Positions 38,501 through 48,852 of a stretch of DNA of 64,000 nucleotides are shown here, one piece after another. The position numbers were made by a program, and so were the translations under genes. Within the stretch, counting starts at the first letter, position 1. Every line of letters starts with the position of its first letter. This stretch comes from Alentia gelatinosa (taxonomy: Eukaryota; Annelida; Polychaeta; Phyllodocida; Polynoidae). The stretch is from NCBI GenBank assembly GCA_950022655.1, contig OX465579.1:42511950-42575949 (forward strand), written 5' to 3'. The notes beneath the pieces are model-generated. The model was not told the DNA's origin. It did not search any database and saw nothing but the letters and a program-made list of their open reading frames with translations.

Positions 38501-41500
38501 GGTTGTAGTCTCGTAGATCGATATAAGTTTTAATGTTGTTTTATACATATCAAATTATAGGGATATTGGCATTGCAAGTCATTAAATATAACATGTAATT
38601 CAATTCCCTTAAGTGCATAAAAATATCAATAGCTATCTTTAAATAGGACAATATCCACACATGATAGTCCACATAATGATCGTGGATAATGGCTAGTTGA
38701 TATGCTAATGGCATGTTCCACGTGTACAGTCGGATGACTAATACAGGCCCGTTGGTTTATAAATGCCTGCTTACCTTGAAAGTGAACTTCTGTGCGCTCA
38801 TCACCTCGATAATATTAAAGGCCGCCCAGCTGACGTCATAACCCAACATTTGTAGCTGAAAAAAGATAAGTATATACATCCGTTATCTTTATCTTAAACA
38901 TTTCCTCCCAGTATACAGATAAGACGCATGTGAAGCGCAAAGTACGAAGCATATTCTGCCGCAGGCTGTACTGTAATAAACTGTTACTTTTGATAAATGT
39001 AGAAATGGGGTTGGTAAATGATTCGATTTCTTATTCCATGTCATAGGGGGAGTTTTTTTTCTTCTTTTCTTTTTCTTCTCGACAATTGGTGCGAACGCAG
39101 CGAAAATGCCTTTTTTTAAAACCATGTTCTCCTACTCATTGCACATAAAATGAATACATTGTCGCCTAATCGATGTTTGGAACGGATTGCTCCTACGATT
39201 TAGGCCGATGCAACCCCACGATTTCACCCCCGCCTACATTGCGCCCCAATGCATGTCTCATGGTAAGCCCGCCTAACTACATCTCTCCCTATCCCCACGG
39301 CTCAGAACCTGTCTTAGCTCCCTCATACCCATCTATTGCTGCCCACATTCCCAGCGCCCCGCCGCTATGAGTAATTGGTGAATAGAGTAGCACATCGCCA
39401 TATGGCAGCTATCGCTAGACAGGTCCTTCGTCGTGCTATAAACCTAAGGTGGTGCTGAGATCACGCAAAGTGTGGGTTCGTGAGCCGGCCGTGCGCCCGA
39501 CGCATGATCCAAACTGATATACTTCTCAGAGGGGCGTTGGCGGTAACGTCCAGACTCTTCCAAGGTTAAGACAGTCCGATCATATACACTGCAGTAAGAT
39601 GGGTTCCTGTACAGTGTCAATTTTGAAAATAACAGCATAGACTGTAAAGTACAGCTCCGGTCCCGTTATGATCAGATTCCCTTGTAGTGACTATTTTCTT
39701 TTATAATGTAGTATGATGTATACCCTTCGGTGAGACTTCACACAAGCACGCCCATACGATTATGTCTTGTTAGAATTTTCCCTGATATTGACCCCCCCCC
39801 CCCCCCCCTCCCCACCAGCTAAAAAATACATTATAGAAAATTATGATTTTATTTTCCAAAATGTAAAATCATTGAAAATTATAAAATGTTATTGTACCCG
39901 TAGCAGAAAACAACTGCAGAAAACAACTGCTATACATCTATTATATTCTGTGAACGTTCCAGGAAAATGACATGGGTTTTACTATGTGAAAAACAACTTT
40001 ATAGAATTTCTCTATATTCTAATATGAATTATCATAATATTGATCTCTAAATCAGAATCTAGCACGGTGACTCTCAACTTTAAAGTCTTACAACACTAAG
40101 AGATCATCATATTAAATTTCCAGGAAAATGACTTGGGTTTTAATTTCAAGCCAAATTGTCCAATTCCCATATTTTGCAACTCATGATATATGGCTTGTAT
40201 ACCATTTGACAGTTGCTTTGTTTTGAGTCTGAAATGTTACCTGGTCCCTACTGTCTTTAGTGGATACCCAGAGAACCAGATTTGGGTCAGGGCAGAAATT
40301 AGTTAGTGCTAGCGCCATGAAAGATCTGCTTGGGGAATGTGAAATCTAGCATCTAAATAAGTAGCCGGCAGATTGCAGGAAATTTCTATGATGACTCTAA
40401 TTTCTATAGCAGTGGCCACAAGAACTGATACATCCCACGAACCTCAATTTATTGATACAAAGCAAAAGATCCAGACGTATTCAGAAAATTCTTATCTTTT
40501 AATCTCTATGTGAGCCGGTCCTGGTTGGGTTTGAACAGTTGTATTACTGTTTAGTAATGATATGTGATAAACATTTCTTTTATCCCCTTCTGTGAGTGAG
40601 TTATGGTGCGATTATGTCTTGTCAATCCTTATTTACGACAGTGGACATTTTCTAGAGGTCCTAAAAGACTCCGACATATATCATACTCTATTCTGGGAAT
40701 ATACTAATATAACGGTTTCTACACAAATTTGGGCAATAATGATTCTATAATCCATAAACTCTAAATGTTGATTATGAAAACTTTAATGTACAACGCAAGA
40801 CTTCTACACGGACATCTAAAACTAGATCGATCACGCTCTTTACGCTATTTCCCCATTTCCGACGATTTCTAAAGACGCAAGGTACAAATTGGTGTATTCC
40901 CCATTTCCATATAATTCTTTGAACTGGTAAAAATTACCTTTATTGTGTTGTGTCAGTTCAGTAAGGTCTCCTTCATAATACTTACCCTAGTATCTAATTC
41001 TAAACATAACGATTGGAGTCTTTGTAGGATATTAAAACCAACACTCTCGTCTACCGCACGTGTACATGAAGTTAATTACCCGAGGTACTGAAACCGTACT
41101 GAAGGCCTATTGATGCTCTAATTACGACTACAAATACTCATCAAGTGCTCAGTCAAGAAGAAATTCCATATGAAGAAGACAATGTCTGTTCCCTTTGCTG
41201 GAGCTACAATGAGCGATAGTTTGAGAACTGTACTTAACCGTCGTAACTATGTACACTGGTGCCTGCGACCACCCCCCCCCCTCCCCCTCCCCTCAATAAA
41301 AAAAAAAGATTAACATATGCATTGGTATACTTTAACCTAAACATCTTGGTGCCACATGGATAATCTGGGGCAATGGACTTTGAACCTAAAGCACATGTTT
41401 TCTTTCGGTATTGGTGCTTAGGGAGCATTCAATAAGTATGGCTGGGGAGGGGGGCAAAGTTTTTAGGAGAGGGCAACTTTTTAGGAGGTAGGGGGGAGGA

Positions 41501-44500
41501 TTCAAGTCTCATTAAGTGACTTCAGTGAGAATCAGGTTCTAGGTAGTCAAGCTTTATGATTAATTATATGGGTACAGGAGAAATGGGGGCTTCCAGCACG
41601 TCTGCTAGCTGCTGACAAAGGCTTTAGTTTGGCAGGGGTTGCATCCAGGGCTGATTTCAGATTAGAACATTAACAGAATATTACAACTAAAGAGACTAGG
41701 AGTATCAACTGAAACTATCATCATATTATGCTTGATGCTGCCACTCTTCAAGCTTACTTTGAACATGGAAGTAGGGAATCCCAAAAGTGGCAGCAGGAAA
41801 GGCTTCATGCTGGACTTTGAAACTTGTTGGCAAAACTCACATGAGGATATGATCAGTGTGTGGCCAAATTTTATTTGAAATGGCTCTTACAGTTAAAATA
41901 AGGTAAATATCTTAATGTTTTTGAGGTATCTGTTAATATGATAACTGTAACTGTGTTCATAATCTTCTGATATCCCACCTGTGTACCCTGATCTTTAAAA
42001 CCTGGTCTAAAGGCCTCAATTTAATCATCTGAGGAATACAGGATAACATATATTGGAAGATTACTCCACAGGAATACAGTTTTGTCATTATCAGCTTATG
42101 CCAGCTGGAGCTTGTTAAGGCAATGAGACAAAAGTCTCATATATAGAAGCAGCAGCATGTAGAAATGCTATTTAAAGGATATAACAACTATGACTGGGAA
42201 AAGCTACTTGCTGAAGGCAAACTTTGCAAACTGTCATTAACAATATTGTTTATGTATACTTGGAACACCATTAGTTGCCTATAACTAGCAAAAAGAGATA
42301 AATTCAAAACCATCATAGCATATGTATCACAAGAACTCCTCAGCAATCACATTGAAAGCAGTGTACAATCCAAGCATGAGGATGACAATAGAAGCTGGAA
42401 GAGCTTGTCAGACAAGAAATACCTTCAGAGGATTTAAAATATGTGGCGCTATACACTTCTGGCTCTAACCAATGATAATTTACGGTTTGTACTGAACTCG
42501 ACATAAATGCCTCGTTCCGTACAAACCGTAAATCACCATCTCGTTCTGTGACTTGTACAGCATGGTCAGGATGTTCTATATTAATATAAGTACCATCAGA
42601 AGTGTGACCACCACCATAAACTTTGAGAATTGACTGAATATAACTGGGTTTATTTTAAGGTTAAGAAGGAAAGCCTTATCGAAACAGACCACCTCGATGA
42701 TAATTTACCGTTTGTACGGAACTCGGCATAAATTCCTCGGTCCATACAAACCGTAAATTACCATCTCGTTCTGTGTATTGTACAGCATGGTCAGGATGTT
42801 CTATATAATTACTATTGGAAAGGGGGAGGGGGGTTAGGTGACCTTTTTTTGCATTCCGAGGAGGGTGCCAACTTCTTCTTTTTTTTTGGGGGGGGGGGGG
42901 GGTATTCCAAGGGGGGGGGGGGGCAACATTTATTTCCGTTATTCCCATGGAGGGGCAATTGTTTTTTGACTGATCGGTGTTCCAAAAACTGTGCCCCCAC
43001 CCCCAGCCATACTTAATAAATGCTCCCTTCGACCTGAAATGTGTATCGGCCCTGTCTGATCATATCTTAAGATATGCCTATTGTTAACCCAATAAAAAGA
43101 ATTTTTAAAAAGCAAGCGGAATGAAACTTACATATGTGAGTTTGGCAACGGCATTTGCCTTGACAGCCTGGTTGTCTTGCCTAAGTTCTGCCTTGATCTC
43201 GTCGATGCATTCTGCGATGTATTTTGCCTGTAAAAAAGACATCAGATATAGAATTTCCTAAATGAATATATGCTCGTTAAGTTTGCACTTTCAATATGTT
43301 TCGGAATAATCTGATAAACACAATTTTTAAATCAATTGTTGGCATAGAGGTTTGATCCCTATTCAAAATGGTGCACGTCACGATCAACCCGCCCTACAAT
43401 CAATCGGACACCCCCATTATCTCCTCACCGTCTCCACCCGCAGAATCGGTAGCGTGAACTTGTGAAAGCCCCGTGTGTACCCGAGTGTAGCAGCAACAGG
43501 GTCAGGGGTAAGTATTTTCATTACTAAAAACTGTGCTTATAGATAACAGAAAATAAAATCAAAGCAGATAACCACAGCTAAATCCCATAGATTTGACTAG
43601 GTAATCATTTTCTGTTTGGAATACGAGGCTGACAGGTCTATCTCCAGTATGACAAAAATATTTTCCCTTAACAAAGTTGTTAGGAAACATTTTGAAAGCC
43701 CCTGCTGTAGGCATAGACCTCCACTGCCTGCCTCGACCCTTCCTGTGTAGTGGGAGGGTGGGCGGCCGCGATAACCGGTGTAGCTATCATGACGAGGGGA
43801 TGTTAAGGCAGGGAGAATGTGGGAAGGAGTGGTTGTGACTTATGTTTTAATGCGGCCAATTTAAGTATCTCTCAATGTCCATCTTGTTATAGTACATTAA
43901 TGGGATTCACAGTTGAACTTTAATATCTCTATATAATATAGGGAAAAAAAAAGCCATATTATTCACTGTAAATTACAAAGCCACGACTTTATAGCCGATT
44001 CACTATGTCACAGTGAGCCCGAACATTTTTTATACTGCACCCCTGACAGCAGGTAATATTTCATAGACATTCGGCAAAAGGTACTTTAGTGAAACGTGTT
44101 TGCTATCTTGGGACTGTATCTCATACAGCGAATATCCTTATCTAAATAAACAAGGTAAGAGATGACGTCCCAAGACGGTTAACACGTTCCACGTGTATCA
44201 TATACCTATCAATATCGATAATTACTTAAATATTTATCAAAACTTGATCATATTGAACTACTCTTCAAAGCGTGCTGAGCGGACGTCACTGCACAATGTT
44301 CACAACCTCATTTTCATTGAAAAATTTAAAACGCTTTCAGTGATTTTCTTTGCATCATACTTCATCATAAAATTATTTTTAAATTTTAGGTATGAATTTT
44401 TAGCCTATATGCTATCTGTTTCTTTTTTATTTACATATTTCAGTGTTAAGTGCAACCAATCATATTAAAAGTCTGGTGGTACGTCACCATACTGGCACTG

Positions 44501-45765
44501 GCACAGTATGGTGATACATCATTACATGTCAACTATCACTTCTCTAGTAGAGGTTGGTATTTACAGTATTTCCTGGCATAGGTGTATGATACATATTACT
44601 ATATACCTGTGAGCGAATGTCTATGACATAATACCCATGAAGAAAATGTCTTTTTATGTACTTGCGAAATACACTATGGGCAGAGTGCGGCCTAACATTC
44701 ACTACGTATCAGTGAGCCCAAACATTATTTATGCTACACCCCTAGCAGAGGGTAATATTTCAGTCGTTTGGTCATAGGTATATACATAATGATAAACAAC
44801 ACGTCCTGTAATCGTCGTTCATTTTTTCAATAAGTATGACTTTGCAGTCTGCGGTCTCAAACAAACAACGATTATGAACTGTAGTGGACTGTGCTCTTGT
44901 GTTCTAGAAGCACAAACACTCTCATAAATATAGCATTTGATAAATTACTTATGTACGGAGTGGAATGACAAATAACTTATTAGCTGTTAAGTTAGTCATG
45001 GGTGTGACATGAATGTGATTTGTAACTGCTCTAAGGGTCATTTGTTAACAAACCTACATTTTAGGCCTTTTTGGACAATTTAGATATTCGTGAATGCAGC
45101 AAAATGATTACTTCTACATATGACCGAAAATCAAGTCTCATAGTGAGTCCTCTTTCATTTCAGTATTCCCTGTAAAACATTTTAAGTGCAAGCTTATCTT
45201 GGAACGGGGTCTGGGACACTTGAATGTGTTTCAGATAGATTTAGGAGGCTAGTACCTGACATGATTTACTGATATCACTAATAATTGAACAAACTAACAC
45301 CTAGATTAACATTAGCTAGAACATACATGCAAATGTCAAACATCAAATACAATGAAATTAGCAATTGAGAACTGGCTATGTGTGCCCATTAAACGATGCG
45401 GATTGGTGACATTGTCAGTGACAAATCCTGGCTCCGGGTTCAACAAGGCAAGGCTGTTTACACCATATGTATAGGTTTTTTTATGACGAATTTAATACAG
45501 CTACCCAAATAAACACGATACCATATGAAGTTCGTGTTAATATGTTAGATGAAAACCACCAAAAGCCACATATGGCGGCAACGTCAACAAGAATCTTGAC
45601 AGCAAGGATGAACACAAATGGGGGAGCGGCTTCAGAGATTTACACTACAGTGCTAACTACACGACACACCTCCGTCTCCTTGTGGTTTCGGATCCCCCGG
45701 ACAAGGTCCTGCAAGTTCTTCTCTAGGACCCGCTCAAGCGTTCCTTTTACTTTCTTCAGAGCCAT
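10717..45765 (-). CDS. AP3D1: AP-3 complex subunit delta, complete coding region in 31 exons
   Basis: Large subunit of the AP-3 adaptor, which sorts cargo from endosome or trans-Golgi membranes to lysosome-related compartments. Coding exons in gene order: 45670-45765, 43132-43227, 38775-38855, 38096-38284, 37405-37534, 36066-36205, 35135-35208, 32929-32978, 31726-31775, 28693-28741, 27361-27506, 26655-26803, 26158-26284, 25599-25702, 25117-25348, 24150-24400, 23655-23721, 20312-20396, 19668-19831, 18951-19030, 18172-18337, 17619-17750, 15733-15897, 14878-15042, 14491-14538, 13978-14115, 13413-13553, 12135-12220, 11733-11857, 11179-11261, 10717-10809. All have AG acceptors and GT donors and join in frame, giving 1233 residues and TGA. 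The start ATG sits in AACATGG and begins MALKKVKGTL, close to vertebrate AP3D1. Diagnostic blocks include RVGYLAASQSFHEGTD, TSSTNNWVLIKIIKL and PVPEGLDLDEWINEP. Vertebrate AP3D1 is about 1150-1215 residues. Confidence 0.96.
12248..13316 (+). mobile_element. Poly-C repeat family, copy A (full length, about 1.07 kb)
   Basis: This family starts with GCATTTTAAA, a palindrome TTGGCCTTT(A)AAAGGCCAA and AGCAGGTGGACG, and ends with AACCGTCCACCTGCTAA. The last bases of the end are the inverted complement of AGCAGGTGGACG near the start, so the ends form short inverted repeats. The interior is non-coding and carries three runs of about 14-18 C (near 12690, 12878 and 13079) plus a G/A-rich tract at 12330-12460. 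It lies in the intron between AP3D1 exons 27 and 28. Confidence 0.75.
19094..19480 (+). mobile_element. Poly-C repeat family, copy C (3' part only)
   Basis: This copy matches the right third of copy A: CCACTTCCTAG, AAATATGTCCATAAAGGAGT, GTGGTCAGGTC and the end CTACCGTCCACCCACTAAG, with a C run near 19234. It sits in the intron between AP3D1 exons 19 and 20. The 5' part, including the palindrome, is absent. Confidence 0.7.
21620..21770 (+). repeat. Degenerate tandem repeat of about 45 bp
   Basis: The motif 'CAATACTANGRTTTC...GTGGATYATCGTCA' recurs about three times here and continues at about 22024-22060. The CAGGGATG MITE at 21772-22023 has interrupted the array. No coding signal. Confidence 0.5.
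21772..22023. mobile_element. CAGGGATG-ended MITE, copy 1, with 6-bp target duplication
   Basis: It begins CAGGGATGCCCATTGGGG and ends AACTGGCATCGCTG, an imperfect inverted repeat. TATTAC stands immediately on both sides (21766-21771 and 22024-22029), a clean 6-bp target-site duplication inside an older tandem array. The 252-bp interior is non-coding. It lies in the AP3D1 intron between exons 17 and 18. Confidence 0.82.
22167..23517 (+). mobile_element. Poly-C repeat family, copy B, with a duplicated right end
   Basis: The start (GCATTTTAAAATAG, then TTGGCCTTTAAAGGCCAA and TTAGCAGGTGGACG) and the end (CCAACCGTCCACCTGCTAA at about 23326) match copy A. The last roughly 185 bp are then repeated once more to 23517, ending CCGTCCACCTACTAA. 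A C run of about 16 lies near 22900. It is in the AP3D1 intron between exons 17 and 18, close after MITE copy 1. Confidence 0.75.
24533..24840. mobile_element. Hairpin repeat (TATCCTACCC family), copy 1
   Basis: The first half is a long palindrome: TTAATCTTGGCCACCG and GGAGTTTGGC pair with GCCAAAACTCC and CGGTGGCCAAGATTAA around the apex GACTTCATGAGGCGAGGCTG. The second half is bounded by inverted TTTTATCCTACCC and GGGGTAGGATAAA and holds smaller palindromes (TGCCACTAGTGGCA). There is no coding. It lies in the AP3D1 intron between exons 15 and 16. Related copies: 46109-46416, 56463-56744 and 61735-61850. Confidence 0.75.
27558..28290 (+). mobile_element. Poly-C repeat family, copy D (internally shortened)
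   Basis: It starts with TACATTTTAAAATAG and the palindrome TTGGCCTATAATGGCCAA, and ends ATCAACCGTCCAACTACTAA. The poly-C runs of other copies are missing or reduced. It lies in the intron between AP3D1 exons 10 and 11, and a CAGGGATG MITE begins 8 bases after it. Confidence 0.72.
28298..28591. mobile_element. CAGGGATG-ended MITE, copy 2, with 6-bp target duplication
   Basis: The left end is CAGGGATGTCAGTTGGGG and the right end is AACTGACATCCCTG. AATAAC occurs directly before (28292-28297) and directly after (28592-28597). The interior is 294 bp and non-coding. It has the same ends and the same duplication length as the elements at 21772 and 56324. Confidence 0.82.
34510..34929 (+). other. 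Unassigned 139-codon open frame opposite an AP3D1 intron
   Basis: An ATG-started frame of 139 codons runs on the strand opposite AP3D1, inside the intron between exons 7 and 8. It is richer in G and C than its surroundings. The translation is basic, with no motif, domain or signal peptide I recognise. It contains a palindrome near 34599-34621 (CCCTCACTGCAGGCAGTGGA) and a related one near 34649, which suggests repeat rather than gene. Probably not a protein. Confidence 0.2.
35675..35986. mobile_element. MITE-like element with TAAAGGGCCTGCTCCAC ends
   Basis: The left end is TTAAAGGGCCTGCTCCACTG and the reverse complement of the right end is TATAAAGGGTCTGTTCTGCT. The end resembles that of the element at 2908-3245. 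About 310 bp, non-coding. It lies 80 bases from AP3D1 exon 6 (36066-36205), close to its splice donor, which is an unusually tight insertion. Confidence 0.55.
36319..37150 (+). mobile_element. Poly-C repeat family, copy E
   Basis: Start CATTTCAAAATAG with the palindrome TTGGCCTTAAAAGGCCAA and GGCAGGTAGGCCG; end AGACCAACAGTCCAACTGCTT. A C run of about 14 lies near 36831. Part of the interior (about 36415-36640) does not resemble the other copies and may be a replacement or nested insertion. It is in the AP3D1 intron between exons 5 and 6. Confidence 0.68.
41420..43028. mobile_element. TIR element of 1.6 kb with AGGGAGCATTYA ends
   Basis: The left end reads AGGGAGCATTCAATAAGTAT and continues GGCTGGGG. 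The reverse complement of the right end reads AGGGAGCATTTATTAAGTAT and the same GGCTGGGG. This gives an inverted repeat of about 36 bp with few mismatches, followed on both sides by G-rich runs. The interior has no intact transposase. It holds a duplicated hairpin (AATTTACGGTTTGTAC...GTACAAACCGTAAAT) at about 42475-42540 and 42700-42765. About 925 bp of it (41500-42424) recurs inverted at 50113-51150. It lies in AP3D1 intron 2. No target duplication was found. Confidence 0.72.
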
Positions 45766-46108
45766 GTTGGATGCTCAAAGAGGATCCCTCGTCCTAAACG
45801 ATTGTTCCGTCTAAATACATCCAGGACCGGGGAAAGTGATCATCTGGACCTGCTCAGGGGAAGACACTAAAATCCAAGATGGCTGTCCCCCGGGTTGATC
45901 ACATGACCATGTTGACGTGGACTACCGAAGCGCCATCTAGTGTTGGGTGCTGTTGGGCTAAAGCGAGTGGACTATTCCTGATTCACAAAAATAGGCAGAC
46001 AGATGCAACTCCACATCAAGATTCAGCTTCTTAAAATCATATATCCCGTATGCATTTTATGTATTTGTTAAGCTCATTATAGGTGATTTATGACATAGTC
46101 TTATTAAC
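45766..46108. other. AP3D1 5' flank and probable promoter region
   Basis: Sequence directly upstream of the AP3D1 start codon. It is richer in G and C than the surrounding spacer near the gene and has no obvious TATA box at a fixed distance. It should contain the 5' untranslated region and transcription start. The next recognisable element is the hairpin repeat at 46109. Confidence 0.4.
45874..45885 (+). promoter_or_regulatory. YY1-like CCAAGATGGCTG motif upstream of AP3D1
   Basis: CCAAGATGGCTG, read on the + strand, lies about 110 bases upstream of the AP3D1 ATG. It matches the YY1 core (AAGATGGC) often found near start sites of TATA-less animal housekeeping genes. This is a motif match only, and the same core also occurs in repeats in this window. 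Confidence 0.3.
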
Positions 46109-46416
46109 ATTATCGTAAAACTGGATGAGGTTTAATATTGTCCACCGTATTCCACGACTGGAGTTTGGCAAAGTGACTTCATGAGGCGAAGCCGAGTGAA
46201 GTCCGGAGCCAAAACTTCAGGAGTGGAATGCGGTGGCCAAGATTAAAATGAATCAGGTTTTGATTTTATCCTACCCTATCTCCGCGATTTTGGAATATTA
46301 CGTGATAACAATGCTGTACGCCACTAGTGGCATATAAAACTCCGTATGCCAGTCAGCGTGGCATACGGAAACCCAATGTTAAGCCTATGGGATTTTATAT
46401 TAGGGGTAGGATAAAA
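46109..46416. mobile_element. Hairpin repeat (TATCCTACCC family), copy 2
   Basis: This is a close copy of 24533-24840, with the apex GACTTCATGAGGCGAAGCCG followed by AGTGAAGTC, the stem TCCACCGTATTCCACGACTG paired with AGTGGAATGCGGTGG, and the second module from TTTTATCCTACCC to GGGGTAGGATAAA. It lies about 340 bases upstream of the AP3D1 start codon. Confidence 0.75.
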
Positions 46417-46724
46417 GTTCATATGTAATTATTTAGTGAGACTCGACCATCAGTACCGCGGTATCTAGATCATTCAGGCTATACCCCAACTTACTAAGTT
46501 TGTAGGCCTAGATCTAGATATCTAACATTAGGGTTTATCATGTTATTGGCTTATGACTTCATATATTTTAAATAGGCCTTTGAAGTTCTTTGACGAAGTT
46601 GACGTTCCCAAAAGGCCCATGCCATATCTGTATAGATTTTACACAAAACACTAATTTGTTGAGTTCGTCTGGATTCATAATTTAACTTAATTTGGAACTG
46701 GGGATATGTACGGTATTACAAGCT

Positions 46725-47475
46725 CAGTGGCGTCGGAATAGGGGGGGGGGGGCAGGGGGGGCGACCGCCCCCACCCCCCACTTTTTTGCCAGCCCAAAAA
46801 TGTCTGCAGCTTCAAATTTTACTCGAACGTGCGTAAAAACTGTCTTGACTTTTCAGCATTGAAACGATGTAAAAGTGACTTTTTAGCGTGCAATGGTGGT
46901 TAAGCCTTGACTTTTCACCATGGAAAAGTGTCAAAGTCTGACTTTTTAGCGCGCAATGATGGCTAGGTCCTGACTTTTCACCATGGAAAAGTGTCAAAGT
47001 CTGACTTTTTCGCGCGCAATGATGGCTAGGTCCTGACTTTTCACCATGGAAAAGTGTCAAAGTCTGACTTATTAGCGTGCAATGATGGCTAGGTCCTGAC
47101 TTTTCACTGTGGAAAAGTGTCAAAGTCTGACTTTTTAGGGTGCAATGATGGCTAGGTCCTGACCATACCGTACACTGTCCATGGTCCTGACTTTACAACG
47201 TGGAAAAGTGTTAAAGTCTGACTTTTTAGCGTGCAATGATGGCTAGGTCCTGACTTTTCACCGTGGAAAAGTGTCAAAGTCTGATTTTTTAGCGTGCAAT
47301 GATGGCTAGGACCTGACTTTTCAAAGGGTCTAAGTCTGACTTTTCGCAGATTCACAGTAAATCCAAAGGAACAGGCAAATGTCTAAGTCTGACTTCATAC
47401 CAAGAAAAAAGTCAGCAATTTGTCAGTCCGCTCCCCCCCCCCCCCCCCCACTTTCAAAACCTTCTGACGCCCCTG
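46725..47475. mobile_element. hAT-like non-autonomous element with a minisatellite core
   Basis: The left end is CAGTGGCGTCGGAATAGGGG. The reverse complement of the right end is CAGGGGCGTCAGAAGGTTTT. CAGTGGCGT-type ends followed by a G run are typical of hAT-family DNA transposons. AAGCT stands directly outside each end, possibly a 5-bp target duplication. There is no transposase; most of the interior is the 63-bp tandem array at 46850-47345. Confidence 0.65.
46850..47345 (-). repeat. 63-bp minisatellite inside the hAT-like element
   Basis: The word GCAATGATGGCTAGG recurs at 46953, 47016, 47079 and 47142, exactly 63 bases apart, with further diverged units on both sides (about seven to eight in all). 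Because 63 is divisible by three, the - strand reads as a 21-residue repeat containing TLFHGEKSGPSHHC, giving stop-free frames of 103 and 67 codons. No homology is recognised, and the open frame is explained by the repeat period. Confidence 0.85.
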
Positions 47476-47724
47476 AAGCTGTAGGGCCTATTGATAAGCA
47501 TGTGAATATATCTTCCATCATTGATTCCTTTGTAAGCATAGTGCTGATCAATTCAACTGAACAGGCTAAGTTGATTTCCTTTGATGTTTCTGAGAGTAGA
47601 AATATCAAACTTGTGGCACAGTAACCCTACCGGTACCTGATGCCGGCCAGATGAAGTACGGTACTTTTCTTGAGTGATGGCATGGATGGACTGTAGCTGC
47701 TGGACTGTAGAGAATATACTCCTA

Positions 47725-47893
47725 CCAATGGGGGGGGGGGGGGGGGGGCACAGTTTCTGGAACACCGAATGGTAAAAAAAGTTGACCCCATGGGAATACT
47801 GAAAAAAAAAGTTGCCAGCACCCCAAACCCCTTGGAATACTGAAAAAAGGTCCCCCCTTGAAATGCCACAAAAAGGTCCACCCCCCCTCCCCC
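47725..47893 (-). repeat. Inverted copy of the right part of the 1.6-kb TIR element
   Basis: Its reverse complement matches 42829-42997: CGGTGTTCCA, AACTGTGCCCC, TATTCCCATGG, TATTCCAAGGGG and GACCTTTTT occur in the same order. A G run of about 18 lies near 47730. The terminal AGGGAGCATT sequence is absent here. The glycine- and proline-rich ORFs are products of the homopolymers. Confidence 0.6.
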
Positions 47894-48089
47894 TATATGA
47901 ATAGGGTAGGCCCTACAAGCACGGACTTATACACTATGGATTTGAAACCTGGCTTATCTCTGTGTTTGTTCTGCGATGTGTCCGCCTCGGCTGCATTCAA
48001 CATCTCCTAGTGGCGTTTATTGGAACTACCAGACTTCTAGTGGCGCCCCCCAGTGTCAATGAAGCACAACTATGTGGTCTCCCACCATG

Positions 48090-48852
48090 GACGTGGGGGT
48101 GTAGGGATGTATGGATGTGGAGATGTGGGGATGTATGGATGTGGGGATGTGGGGATGTTTGGATGTATGGATGTGCAGATGTGGGGATGTAGGGATATGG
48201 AAGTGTGGGGATGTAGGATGTAGGGATGTGGGGATGTAGGGATATATGGCTGTGGGGATGTAGGGATGCAGAGATGTATGGATGTATGGCTGTGGGGATG
48301 TAGGGTGTATGGATGTGGGGATGTATAGATGTGGAGATGTAGGATGTGGCACATAGACGTGGGGATGTAAGGTGTATGGATGTGGGGACGTTCATGGATG
48401 TGGGGATGTAGGATGTACAGATGTAGGATGTATTATAGATGTGGAGATGTAAGATGAAGGGACGTAGGATGTAGGTATGTGGGGAATGTAGAATGTATTA
48501 AAGGATGTGGGGATGCAGGATGTAGGTATGTGGGGATATAGGATGTGGGGATGAGGGATGTGGGGATGTAGGATGTGGGAATGTGGGGATGTGGGGATGC
48601 AGTATGTGGGGATATAGGATGTAGGGATGTCGGGATGTAGGATTTAGGTATGTGGGGAATGTAGAATGTAAGGATGTGGGGATGAAGGATGTGGGGATGT
48701 GGGGATATAGGATGGGGGATGTGGGAATGTAGGATGTATGAATGTATAGAAGTGGAAATATAGGATGTAGGTATGTGGGGATATAGGATGTAGGTATGTG
48801 GGGATGTAGGATGTAAGGATGTGGGGATGAAGGATGTGGGGATGTAGGATGT
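48090..48852 (+). repeat. GGGATGTA-type minisatellite
   Basis: About 760 bp built from variants of GTGGGGATGTAGGATGTA with short irregular units (about 6-12 bp). The + strand is strongly G-rich and almost free of C. The long - strand ORFs (up to 153 codons, repeating His-Pro-Ile-Pro-Thr-Ser) are translations of the repeat, not genes. The array resumes at about 49045-49122 after an inserted retroelement fragment. Confidence 0.9.

Larger units (their letters stand above)
24150..45765 (-). other. AP3D1: AP3D1 trunk: N-terminal adaptin HEAT-solenoid exons 1-16
   Basis: Exons 1-16 (residues 1-654) encode the helical adaptin trunk that packs against the beta, mu and sigma subunits and touches Arf and membrane. 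Very conserved stretches include LARDLANDIMTL (exon 4), KNPKNYLSLAPLFFKL (exon 6), HPKSVQSHKDLI (exon 11) and SNYQYITNFEW (exons 12-13). Exons 8, 9 and 10 are only 50, 50 and 49 nt and sit between introns of 1.2-3 kb. Exon 9 (31726-31775) encodes LISISSGIPNHSASIQ; it is too short for an ORF scan and was placed from the family sequence, then confirmed by exact phase, an acceptor at TTACAG and a donor GTATAT. Confidence 0.92.

Noticed and set aside
46812..47355. Two - strand ORFs of 103 and 67 codons with a repeated TLFHGEKSGPSHHC unit
   Set aside because: They are the translation of a 63-bp minisatellite whose period is divisible by three; no start context, splice context or family similarity supports a gene.
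47423..47881. Gly- or Pro-rich ORFs beside the C and G runs
   Set aside because: Their length depends on homopolymer runs at transposon edges.
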